Shown: positions 5,908-12,060 of the stretch, piece by piece
Layout: the number at the start of each line of letters is the position of its first letter
Position numbering within the stretch: the first letter of the stretch is position 1
Origin: Tannerella sp.
Lineage (GTDB): Bacteria > Bacteroidota > Bacteroidia > Bacteroidales > Tannerellaceae
Assembly (NCBI GenBank): GCA_031261145.1
Contig: JAISJX010000352.1
Span: 1-12,216 of the forward strand
Direction: 5' to 3'
Length of the DNA: 12,216 nucleotides
Translations under genes and position numbers: made by a program
The notes under the pieces: model-generated
Seen by the model: only the letters and a program-made list of their open reading frames with translations
Databases searched by the model: none
What the model was told of the DNA's origin: nothing

Positions 5908-5915
5908 TATCTTTG
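5908..5915 (+). promoter_or_regulatory. -7 box of the 57-residue gene
   Basis: TATCTTTG, followed by C, fits TAnnTTTG exactly. No TTTG is found 17-20 nt upstream, where the tandem 13-bp repeat sits instead. Transcription would begin near 5920, about 22 nt before the ATG at 5942. Confidence 0.5.
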
Positions 5916-5941
5916 CAGCAGTTTTAATAATATATATAGTT

Positions 5942-6115
5942 ATGAAAATGACAGAAAGTAGCAAGCAAAACTTGCGTGAATTGGCCATGTTACAGTATCA
6001 GGCTAACAAGTATCGGATAGCGGGTAACGGTTTTATGTGCCAGCATCTGAACTCTCAGATTCGCAAATTGCAACAAAGTATCGCCGTCTTACCGGTCGAG
6101 AAAAAAACTGCCTGA
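5942..6115 (+). CDS. 57-residue protein of unknown function
   Basis: The predicted sequence begins MKMTESSKQNLRELAMLQYQ and ends VLPVEKKTA. It is basic, has no signal peptide or membrane span, and would be mostly alpha-helical with a short loop around AGNGF. The ATG at 5942 is chosen over the in-frame TTG at 5903 because the -7 box (5908-5915) lies between them and the extra residues would be hydrophobic. Support for a real gene comes from the promoter in front, the compact frame, and hairpins directly behind the stop. I do not recognise the family. A small nucleic-acid or protein-binding regulator is conceivable but not shown. Confidence 0.65.
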   Translation: MKMTESSKQNLRELAMLQYQANKYRIAGNGFMCQHLNSQIRKLQQSIAVLPVEKKTA

Positions 6116-6126
6116 TAAAGGCAGTT
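6106..6126. terminator. Hairpin overlapping the stop of the 57-residue gene
   Basis: AACTGCC (6106-6112) and GGCAGTT (6120-6126) form a 7-bp stem around the loop TGATAAA, which contains the TGA stop. The plus strand lacks a T-tract afterwards. The A7 run before it would give a T-tract on the minus strand. Confidence 0.4.
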
Positions 6127-6179
6127 ATTAATGTAGATTATGAATGTAACAGTTTTCGGGCTGTTTTAATAGTATAAGG

Positions 6180-6215
6180 ATTTGTCTTCGGCGAGCGAAT
6201 GACAAATTTTTTTTT
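6180..6215 (+). terminator. Rho-independent terminator before porV
   Basis: ATTTGTC (6180-6186) pairs with GACAAAT (6201-6207). TTCG (6187-6190) and CGAA (6196-6199) extend the stem past one bulged T. A run of nine T follows (6207-6215). It would end the transcript of the 57-residue gene and isolate porV. A smaller AACAG/CTGTT hairpin at about 6149-6166 precedes it. Confidence 0.8.
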
Positions 6216-6321
6216 GCCGGTTTAGTCGCTTTTCCCTGAAACATCCGAAGCGAAAAAAATCAATTGCCACACAATAAAGGCGCGGTAAACAAGTTTATAT
6301 AGTGTATTTAAGAAAATCAAT

Positions 6322-7494
6322 ATGAAGAGAATTTTGAGAAGTAACATTTTGTTGCTTACTATGGTTGTGGCATGTATAAATGTGTATGCCCAAGATAAAG
6401 ACAGGTTTAGTCCAATTAATACAGCGATCCCATCCCTTTCGATCGCCCCTGATGCCCGTGGCGGCAGTATGGGTGACAATGGTGTGGCGACTCTTCCGGA
6501 TATCAATTCGCAATACTGGAATCCTGCGAAATATGCGTTTATGGTCAGTAAGGCAGGCATTTCCGTTTCCTATACTCCTTGGTTACGTAAGTTAGTAAGT
6601 GACGTGGCATTAACCAATCTGACAGGATATTACAAAATAGGCCAGAGCGATCGGTTAGCGGTGAGCGGCTCTCTACGTTATTTTTCATTAGGCGAAGTGC
6701 CGGAGTATGATTATGGCGGAAAACTCTATAATAACCTGAATCCGTACGAAATGGCCATTGATGCCAGTATCAGCATGAAATTGTCGGAAGCATCCTCAAT
6801 GGCCGTGTCGGTTCGCTTTATCCGTTCCGATATGGGCGCCGATGCCGAAGAAGATTTGCAGCCGGATAACGGCATTGCAGTCGATATTGCCGGTTATACC
6901 GAAAAATATGTGTATCTGGGAAATACTGAAAGTCTTTGGAGTGCAGGGTATAATATCTCTAATATAGGTAGTAAGATATCGTTTGATGGCGGGGCGTCCC
7001 AGCAGTTCCTGCCTGCCAACCTGAAAATCGGAACAGGTTTGCTTTATCCTTTGGACGAATATAATCAGATAGGGTTCTATCTGGATTTGAATAAATATTT
7101 GGTTCCGAGCTATCCTATCCGGTTAGAAGACGAAGATGAAAATGTTTTTGAGAAGCGGCGGGATGATTATAATTCCATGAGTTCCGTTACGGGAGTTTTC
7201 AAATCGTTCTCGGATGCTCCCGGCGGATTTAGTGAAGAACTGAAAGAGGTAAATCTCTCGTTTGGTGCGGAGTACAGCTACAATAGCCAGTTCTTTGTTC
7301 GCGGAGGTTATTACTATGAGAACAAGATGAAGGGTAACCGGCAATATTTCTCTTTCGGCGCCGGATTCAAACTGAATGTCTTCCAGTTGGATGCAGCCTA
7401 TTTGGTTAGTACCGTGCAGAGTAACCCGCTGGATCAGACGCTTCGTTTTTCCCTGTCCTTCGACATGGACGGACTCAAAAGTTTGTTTGAATGA
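6322..7494 (+). CDS. porV: Type IX secretion system outer-membrane protein PorV
   Basis: PorV (also LptO or PG27) is an outer-membrane barrel of the type IX secretion system. It carries cargo with a C-terminal domain signal from the translocon to the PorU attachment complex. The 390-residue length matches the family (about 391 in Porphyromonas gingivalis). The signal peptide ends near VYA-QDK (residue 23). The diagnostic N-terminal block IAPDARGGSMGDNGVATLPD, followed by NSQYWNPAKYAF, is present at about 41-73, and alternating barrel strands run to a C-terminus near FSLSFDMDGLKSLFE. It overlaps ispF by 4 nt. porU, often directly upstream in this phylum, is absent here; upstream are a terminator and an unrelated small gene. 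No -7 box of the TAnnTTTG type was seen in the 100 nt before the ATG. Confidence 0.93.
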   Translation: MKRILRSNILLLTMVVACINVYAQDKDRFSPINTAIPSLSIAPDARGGSMGDNGVATLPDINSQYWNPAKYAFMVSKAGISVSYTPWLRKLVSDVALTNLTGYYKIGQSDRLAVSGSLRYFSLGEVPEYDYGGKLYNNLNPYEMAIDASISMKLSEASSMAVSVRFIRSDMGADAEEDLQPDNGIAVDIAGYTEKYVYLGNTESLWSAGYNISNIGSKISFDGGASQQFLPANLKIGTGLLYPLDEYNQIGFYLDLNKYLVPSYPIRLEDEDENVFEKRRDDYNSMSSVTGVFKSFSDAPGGFSEELKEVNLSFGAEYSYNSQFFVRGGYYYENKMKGNRQYFSFGAGFKLNVFQLDAAYLVSTVQSNPLDQTLRFSLSFDMDGLKSLFE

Positions 7495-7970
7495 ACATAC
7501 GTACCGGCTTTGGATATGATGTACATGCCTTCGCCGAAGGACGCGCATTATGGTTAGGCGGCATACGGGTTGATCACCCACTTGGTTTGCAAGGTCATAG
7601 CGATGCCGATGTGTTAATCCATGCGATCTGTGATGCATTGTTAGGCGCAGCCAATCTGCGCGACATCGGTTTTCACTTCCCCGACACTTCCGGTGAGTAT
7701 AAAGATATTGACAGCAAGGTATTACTGCGTAAAACGATGGCGCTCCTTCGTGAAGCAGGCTATGAATTGGGAAATATAGATGCTACGGTAGTCGCCGAAC
7801 AGCCCAAACTTAATCCGCACATTCCCACCATGCAACAGACCTTAGCCGAAGTGATGCAAGTCGAGCCGAATGCCGTGTCTATCAAGGCCACAACCTCCGA
7901 AAAATTAGGCTTTACCGGCCGTCGTGAAGGCATTGCCGCTTATGCAAGCGTATTGATAATTGCATCCTAA
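7491..7970 (+). CDS. ispF: 2-C-methyl-D-erythritol 2,4-cyclodiphosphate synthase
   Basis: IspF cyclises CDP-methylerythritol 2-phosphate to the cyclodiphosphate with release of CMP, in the MEP route to isoprenoids. It is a cytoplasmic trimer with a divalent metal. At 159 residues it has the usual length. Metal ligands are visible as D10 and H12 in GYDVHAF and H44 in GHSDADVLIHA. The substrate and oligomer motif ATTSEKLGFTGRREGIAA is intact near the C-terminus. The start overlaps the porV stop by 4 nt (ATGA), so it is probably translated from the porV transcript. The porV-ispF order is the same as in Porphyromonas gingivalis (known context), although the two functions are unrelated. Confidence 0.97.
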   Translation: MNIRTGFGYDVHAFAEGRALWLGGIRVDHPLGLQGHSDADVLIHAICDALLGAANLRDIGFHFPDTSGEYKDIDSKVLLRKTMALLREAGYELGNIDATVVAEQPKLNPHIPTMQQTLAEVMQVEPNAVSIKATTSEKLGFTGRREGIAAYASVLIIAS

Positions 7971-8012
7971 GACTCATAACTTCAGCCCGTTACTAATGAC
8001 GGTGCGCAAAAT

Positions 8013-8040
8013 GGCGTTATTGAGAGGAACAAAGCAATCC
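8013..8040 (+). repeat. Degraded GTCATTGCGAG-type dispersed repeat
   Basis: GGCGTTATTGAGAGGAACAA then AGCAATCC resembles GCGTCATTGCGAGGAACGAAGCAATCC with several changes. To its left, AATGACG (7995-8001) can pair with CGTTATT (8015-8021) using wobble, as if an inverted partner were present. It is the inverse of the copy at 5740-5767. Confidence 0.45.
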
Positions 8041-8129
8041 AATTCTTGAACAATGTCATATCCAATCCATGAATAGATGTTTTTTCAGACGATATGAATT
8101 TAAAATCAGGGGATATTTTTCCGTAAAGT

Positions 8130-8163
8130 AAAGAGCGAAGCGACTCACATCGGTTCGCTCTTT
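8130..8163. terminator. Bidirectional terminator between convergent genes
   Basis: AAAGAGCGAA (8130-8139) and TTCGCTCTTT (8154-8163) form a 10-bp stem. After one G-G mismatch it continues with CGA/TCG (8141-8143 with 8150-8152) around a 6-nt loop. The A/T ends of the arms give short U-runs in both directions. It sits between ispF (plus) and the periplasmic protein gene (minus) and can serve both. Confidence 0.75.
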
Positions 8164-8218
8164 CAAAACACAAAACACAAAACTAAACAACAAATCAACA
8201 AATCACAAAAACAATGTG

Positions 8219-8779
8219 TTACTTCTTTTTTTCATCTCTTCTATCAGGACCGGGGCCTCTTCCATCCCTGTTCCGGTCATTGTCACCTGCTGAAGAATTT
8301 TTCTCACCAAATACCTGACCTCTCCCATCCCTGTTCCGGTCATTGTTATCAAAACCCCTTAAAAATTCCCGCATAAACTTTTCGTCGGCCTGCTGGTATT
8401 TGAATAGTTTTTCGGGCGATAGAATCTTCTTAAATCGCTCATAATATTCCTTTTCCATCGTAGCTTCTTTGATGCGGGAGTCTAAATAGCAGTCTATGAT
8501 CTTCTGGTATAGCTCATCCGAAATCGCCTCTTTCTGATAAGTTTCCCGGAACAGTCTGCGGCAATCCCTTCCGATATTAAACATTTTATCTTTCAGTTCA
8601 TTATCTAAAGGAATAAAAACGGCTGCTTCGTCCGGCGTCAGTTTCAATTCGGCTGTAATATAGGCATTTCGTTTTGCCTGAAAGGCGCTTTTATCAAATT
8701 TCCGGGGTTCTTCCGTTTGAGCATGAATCATCATAACGGCAAAAGAACCGAGTATCAGGGTAAGAACTAATTTTTTCAT
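8219..8779 (-). CDS. Periplasmic Spy/CpxP-like protein, probable ECF sensor
   Basis: This 186-residue exported protein has a signal peptide cleaved near IHA-QTE (residue 20). The mature part is helical and charged, with ITAELKLTPDEAAVFIPLDNE (41-61) and KILSPEKLFKYQQADEKF (118-135). That pattern is seen in Bacteroidetes proteins annotated as sensors of ECF sigma factors and recalls the LTxxQ fold of Spy, CpxP and ZraP. The tail is low in complexity and very charged (NDRNRDGRG twice, then PDRRDEKKK), from a 63-bp tandem duplication. It is the third gene behind an ECF sigma factor and a membrane protein, 73 nt after the latter. Its job, sensing envelope stress or binding misfolded protein or metal, is inferred from fold and context. 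Confidence 0.8.
   Translation of the reverse strand: MKKLVLTLILGSFAVMMIHAQTEEPRKFDKSAFQAKRNAYITAELKLTPDEAAVFIPLDNELKDKMFNIGRDCRRLFRETYQKEAISDELYQKIIDCYLDSRIKEATMEKEYYERFKKILSPEKLFKYQQADEKFMREFLRGFDNNDRNRDGRGQVFGEKNSSAGDNDRNRDGRGPGPDRRDEKKK
8256..8346 (-). repeat. 63-bp period repeat in the Spy-like gene
   Basis: Positions 8256-8283 and 8319-8346 match at 27 of 28 nt with a period of 63 nt (21 codons). They encode NDRNRDGRG twice. Frame is kept, and the near identity suggests a recent duplication that may vary between strains. Confidence 0.8.
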
Positions 8780-8852
8780 ACGTTTATCATTTATTTATAT
8801 AGTTTATGTTACTTACGCGATGTTATTCAATTACAGGGTATTACAGTTTGTC

Positions 8853-9284
8853 TCAAAAGAGTGTATTATCAACTACTTCTGCAATTGTATTATTAATGTA
8901 CGTAGTTTCAAGATATTCAAAATAATCCTGTTCTTCTTCCGAGGCCGTCAGGACGGTTTCGCCCGAAATAGTGGCATGGACATACAATGGAGTACCCTGA
9001 GAGGTATCTTTTTCTGACGGTTGCAGATAGGTAATCAGTTTGAAAGTGATGAGCAACCCCGCAAAAACGGCAGCCATATACAACCACGGCCGTACCCGGC
9101 TGTAGAGAGATACGGTTTTGGGCGCTTGATGCGGCAACTCTGGTAGCTGGCTCATAATTTGGTTATTAAGGTTTTCAAAATAACCTTCCGGGACTTTAAA
9201 AGGATTGTGTCCTTTCAAGTCATCCAACCTGTTTTGCTTTGTTTCCATTTTTTTTCTCATATCCCCATTTTTTTTGTTCTGCAT
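8853..9284 (-). CDS. Single-span membrane protein, probable anti-sigma factor
   Basis: This 143-residue protein has a charged cytoplasmic N-terminus, one membrane span at about 67-87 (PWLYMAAVFAGLLITFKLITY) and a short acidic periplasmic C-terminus. The motif NPFKVPEGYFENLNNQI (27-43) is typical of the small membrane proteins encoded next to ECF sigma factors in Bacteroidales. There is no zinc-binding HxxxCxxC motif, so it is not a classical ZAS-type anti-sigma. It starts 29 nt after the sigma gene. Methionines at 9 and 13 are alternative starts. Holding the sigma factor at the membrane is inferred from context, in parallel with the EcfO-Reo pair of Bacteroides fragilis. Confidence 0.75.
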   Translation of the reverse strand: MQNKKNGDMRKKMETKQNRLDDLKGHNPFKVPEGYFENLNNQIMSQLPELPHQAPKTVSLYSRVRPWLYMAAVFAGLLITFKLITYLQPSEKDTSQGTPLYVHATISGETVLTASEEEQDYFEYLETTYINNTIAEVVDNTLF

Positions 9285-9313
9285 TTCTTTAGACTGATCG
9301 AAATCAGAAAGGT

Positions 9314-9865
9314 TTAAACGTCTTTTGTTAAATATGCCTCTATTTTTTTTACGGCGTGATGATAGGAGGCTTTTAAGGCCCCGACGGACGTCCCCACTAT
9401 CTCGGAGATCGCTTCGTAAGTCATCTCGTCCTGATATTTCATCGTAAAGACAAGCCGTTGTTTATCCGGTAAAGTCAGGATTGCCTCCTGTAGTTTCAGT
9501 TCTAACGCATCCCCGTCAAAATATTCGTCTCCCTTCAATTTGTCCAGTATATGTACATCCACATCGTCGATCGAAACGCTATTGATAAGTCGTTGCCGGT
9601 TCAGGAACGTGATACTTTCATGAATAGCAATCTTATACATCCATGTGTAAATTTTGGCTTCTCCCCTGAAATTATCCAGATTCATCCACGCTTTCAGAAA
9701 GGTATTTTGCAGCACATCATTGGCGTCGTCATGGCACAGCACCATTTTCCGTATCGCCCAATACAGTTTTTCACTGTATGCCTCAACGACTTTGGTAAAT
9801 GCCCCCCGTCGCAGGGCGGGATCGCATAAACTTTTTACAATATCTTCTTCTACAAATTGCTGCAT
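9314..9865 (-). CDS. ECF-type RNA polymerase sigma factor
   Basis: This 183-residue sigma-70 family protein has only regions 2 and 4. Region 2 includes DDANDVLQNTFLKAWMNLDNF and EAKIYTWMYKIAIHESITFLNRQ. Region 4 includes LPDKQRLVFTMKYQDEMTYEAISEIVG then TSVGALKASYHHAVKKIEAYL, the helix-turn-helix that reads the -35 element. An ATG at 9931 is in frame, but its extra 22 residues do not look like sigma. The ATG at 9865, after the purine-rich stretch AAGAAAGAAAGACC, gives the normal family N-terminus MQQFVEEDIVKSL. It is first in a three-gene minus-strand unit with the membrane and Spy-like genes, the usual layout of an envelope-stress regulator that controls its own operon. The inducing signal and target genes are not visible. 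Confidence 0.93.
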   Translation of the reverse strand: MQQFVEEDIVKSLCDPALRRGAFTKVVEAYSEKLYWAIRKMVLCHDDANDVLQNTFLKAWMNLDNFRGEAKIYTWMYKIAIHESITFLNRQRLINSVSIDDVDVHILDKLKGDEYFDGDALELKLQEAILTLPDKQRLVFTMKYQDEMTYEAISEIVGTSVGALKASYHHAVKKIEAYLTKDV

Positions 9866-9891
9866 CGGTCTTTCTTTCTTGTTTCCGGCTG

Positions 9892-9899
9892 TAAATGTA
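9892..9899 (-). promoter_or_regulatory. Possible promoter of the sigma operon
   Basis: TACATTTA on the minus strand (9899-9892) is one base off TAnnTTTG. TGTG, one base off TTTG, lies 19 nt upstream. The start would fall about 22 nt before the ATG at 9865. Self-recognition by the encoded ECF factor is equally possible. Confidence 0.3.
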
Positions 9900-10036
9900 A
9901 GGAAACTATCCGAAAAAACACATAAAATCATGAGAATTATAGAAAAAAACTATGATTTTTGCAAATAAACACGGATTTTTGAACCTTATTAGACTTTTTA
10001 AACGGTTTCTTGGCATCAAAGGATGAATCCGGCCGG

Positions 10037-10900
10037 TTAAAAACACCGGATATAAGCGATAGAATAACTGTTGTATAAAAAATCGGTTATACCGTGGCGG
10101 AACCGGAACGAAAGAATATTCTTTTTATATTCGTAGTTGATCTTTGTGCGGAGCGACGTGGGACGGTCGCCGTTGTCATTATAACCCTGAAAACCGGTGT
10201 AATCGGCGGCTAAAGATAGATTTTTCAAACTCCCGCTGATCCCAATTCCGTAAAGGAAAGCATCGTTTTGCCTGTGTATCAGGTCGTTTGTTTCCCAGCA
10301 ATAAAAGCCTGCCATTCCTTGCAGGCGGACGGATGCGTTGTTTTCGGGGTTTTGATAAAGATTACGGCCGGCGGTCAGGTTGAACCAGTAGGCTGCCGCA
10401 TCCGTATATCGTGCATCGCACAGGCGGTTTCCGCTGGCCGTTTTTAGGCTCACATCGATCACGACGTCACACCATTTGTCGCTTTTAAGAATCTGGTAGA
10501 AAGAGCTGATAATGAAATCACCATGAGTTCCGATTGGCGATTCCGTCCCAACGGCGTAACGCTCTGCCACCGTTTCCGGCGTCATTTTATAATCTTCCCT
10601 GATAACGCCGCTCATCTCCACTCCGGCGCGTCCGTGAGCAATCGGGATAAACAGGCGGGCAAAGAGGTCTTTTGTCTGATCTCCTTTATAATCATGGTAT
10701 TCACCTCTGACTTCGAGTTCCCAACGGGTGTCGATCCGTCCGCTGCGAAGTTCGGGAACCGGAAAAGCGTTCGGCCCGAAATAACGCGGTGAGTAAATCA
10801 ACAGTTCCATATTCTCCCGCCACTCGTCCTGCGCCTGAACCAGAGGTTCGGCAACGATAAAAGCCGGTAAAATAAGGGCTATTTTAGTAAAATATTTCAT
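10037..10900 (-). CDS. Outer-membrane beta-barrel protein of unknown function
   Basis: This 287-residue exported protein has a signal peptide of about 23 residues (MKYFTKIALILPAFIVAEPL, cleaved after VQA before QDEW). The mature part is built of short alternating hydrophobic/polar strands (RWELEVRGEYHDY, DLFARLFIPIA, RAGVEMSGVI, FLYGIGISGSL, LSLAADYTGFQGY, NILSFRFRHGI) and ends in an aromatic residue (SYSIAYIRCF), as outer-membrane barrels do. The conserved-looking YFGPNAFPVPE near the mature N-terminus may help in a search. I cannot name the family or a substrate. It is divergent from the ThuA gene with 93 nt between the starts, so joint control is possible. A small CCGGT/ACCGG hairpin (10033-10049) overlaps the stop. 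Confidence 0.8.
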   Translation of the reverse strand: MKYFTKIALILPAFIVAEPLVQAQDEWRENMELLIYSPRYFGPNAFPVPELRSGRIDTRWELEVRGEYHDYKGDQTKDLFARLFIPIAHGRAGVEMSGVIREDYKMTPETVAERYAVGTESPIGTHGDFIISSFYQILKSDKWCDVVIDVSLKTASGNRLCDARYTDAAAYWFNLTAGRNLYQNPENNASVRLQGMAGFYCWETNDLIHRQNDAFLYGIGISGSLKNLSLAADYTGFQGYNDNGDRPTSLRTKINYEYKKNILSFRFRHGITDFLYNSYSIAYIRCF

Positions 10901-10919
10901 ATTTCAGATTATTAAGGCG

Positions 10920-10927
10920 CAAAGTTA
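10920..10927 (-). promoter_or_regulatory. -7 box of the beta-barrel gene
   Basis: TAACTTTG on the minus strand (10927-10920), followed by C, fits TAnnTTTG. It lies 19 nt before the ATG at 10900. No good -33 TTTG is seen. Confidence 0.5.
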
Positions 10928-10948
10928 TGGCTTTTTTGTAAAATGTCG

Positions 10949-10956
10949 TACATTTG
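10949..10956 (+). promoter_or_regulatory. -7 box of the ThuA gene
   Basis: TACATTTG fits TAnnTTTG and lies 37 nt before the ATG at 10994. It faces away from the minus-strand -7 box at 10920-10927, only 21 nt apart, so the two promoter regions overlap. Confidence 0.45.
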
Positions 10957-10993
10957 TTCCGTAAAAAATGATTACATTTAATATTATATACCT

Positions 10994-11911
10994 ATGAGAC
11001 GATTGTTAATTAAAAACATGTTGCTTTTTGTCCTTACGATGTTTTTTGTAGCTTCAGCAGGAGCTAAAAAACCGGTTAAGGTATTGTTAGTCACCGGACA
11101 GAATAATCATAACTGGCAGGTAAGCCATCTGGTTATTCAGCGGATTCTTGAAAATTCCGGACTTTTTAAAGTCGATTTTGCCGTATCACCGGCCAAAGGC
11201 GAGGATATGTCCGGTTTTGTGTTGGATTTTAAGCCGTATAAGTTGGTCGTACTGGATTACAACGGCGATGCGTGGCCCGAAGAAACGAACCGCCGTTTTG
11301 TCGAATATGCCAAAAAGGGTGGGGGAGTCATTGTTTATCATGCAGCCGATAATGCGTTTGCCAATTGGCCTGAATACAATGAGATTTGCGCCTTGGGCGG
11401 TTGGGAAAACCGGAACGAAAAGGCTGGCCCTTACGTTTACTGGAAAGACGGCGAGTTAGTGAAAGATACCTCTCCCGGTTCCGGCGGCTCGCATGGCAAA
11501 CAGCATGAATATACGATGAATGCCCGAAATCAGGATCATCCGATTGTGAATGGACTGCCGAACAGGTGGTTACATGCACAGGATGAACTCTACGACCGGA
11601 TGCGCGGCCCCGGAAATATCGGTACATTATTATATACCGCTTACTCCGATCCTTCCACCAACGGTTCAGGACGTGAAGAACCCCTGATTTTCACCGTCGA
11701 ATTTGGCAAAGCACGTATTTTCCATACCATGCTCGGACATGCCGGAAACACGGCCGAAGATAATAAAGCCATGCAGTGTACCGGTTTTCAAGTGACCCTG
11801 CTTCGTGGAGCCGAATGGGCTGCCACCGGGAAAGTGACGCAGAAAGTGCCGGCGGATTTCCCAACATCGGCGCAGACATCCATGCGGAAGGAATACCACG
11901 TGGAGAATTGA
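10994..11911 (+). CDS. Secreted ThuA-domain protein
   Basis: This 305-residue protein belongs to the ThuA (trehalose utilisation) family, whose fold resembles class I glutamine amidotransferases. A signal peptide of about 24 residues ends near SAGA-KKP, so it acts outside the cytoplasm. Family marks are VKVLLVTGQNNHNW, YKLVVLDYNGDAWPEE, then GGGVIVYHAADNAFANWPEYNE, HEYTMNARNQDHPIVNGLP, HAQDELYDRM, and GKARIFHTMLGHAG followed by GFQVTLLRGAEWAATGKVTQKVP. Secreted members in Bacteroidetes usually lie near sugar-modifying enzymes; none is in the window, so a substrate cannot be given. The last residues EYHVEN and the TGA are encoded by the GAGAATTGA repeat that also closes the dehydrogenase at 4861. 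Confidence 0.88.
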   Translation: MRRLLIKNMLLFVLTMFFVASAGAKKPVKVLLVTGQNNHNWQVSHLVIQRILENSGLFKVDFAVSPAKGEDMSGFVLDFKPYKLVVLDYNGDAWPEETNRRFVEYAKKGGGVIVYHAADNAFANWPEYNEICALGGWENRNEKAGPYVYWKDGELVKDTSPGSGGSHGKQHEYTMNARNQDHPIVNGLPNRWLHAQDELYDRMRGPGNIGTLLYTAYSDPSTNGSGREEPLIFTVEFGKARIFHTMLGHAGNTAEDNKAMQCTGFQVTLLRGAEWAATGKVTQKVPADFPTSAQTSMRKEYHVEN

Positions 11912-11916
11912 GAATT
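11903..11916 (+). repeat. GAGAATTGAGAATT repeat at the ThuA stop
   Basis: It is two GAGAATT units in tandem. The TGA at 11909-11911 is the ThuA stop. It is the same core as in the 31-bp repeats at 4828 and 5627, and is again followed within about 100 nt by GCGTTAGGCGGATTT. Confidence 0.6.
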
Positions 11917-11970
11917 AAGGTAAAAACGATAAGTATCGTTGAACAAGAAAATATCCCGTTATGGGGCGTT

Positions 11971-11997
11971 AGGCGGATTTATGATCCGCCTTTTTTT
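11971..11997 (+). terminator. Rho-independent terminator of the ThuA gene
   Basis: AGGCGGAT (11971-11978) and ATCCGCCT (11984-11991) form an 8-bp stem around TTATG, followed by seven T. The arms and the preceding GCGTT are identical to the terminator at 4947-4967. Only the loop differs. Confidence 0.85.
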
Positions 11998-12007
11998 ATT
12001 GTCAGAA

Positions 12008-12060
12008 TTTACAATACAGCATGGATGTCATCCATTGGTTGTAAAAAAATCCACCTAATG
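12008..12060. repeat. Nested palindrome and inverted copy of the terminator repeat
   Basis: ATGGATG-T-CATCCAT (12021-12035) is a perfect palindrome, enclosed by TTTACAA (12008-12014) and TTGTAAA (12039-12045). Directly after it, AAATCCACCTAATG (12047-12060) is the reverse complement, with two changes, of CGTTAGGCGGATTT at 11967-11980. The stretch 11966-12060 therefore has matching ends in inverted orientation, like a miniature element. Confidence 0.5.

Noticed and set aside
5903..5941. TTG start adding 13 residues to the 57-residue protein
   Set aside because: The -7 box TATCTTTG lies downstream of this TTG, so the codon would not be in the transcript.
9866..9931. ATG at 9931 adding 22 residues to the sigma factor
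   Set aside because: The extra residues do not fit sigma proteins and would cover the probable promoter. The ATG at 9865 follows a purine-rich stretch and gives the usual length.
10027..10051. Hairpin ATCCGG/CCGGAT at the end of the barrel gene as a terminator
   Set aside because: A stem can form, but no T-tract follows on the minus strand, so it is mentioned only in the gene entry.
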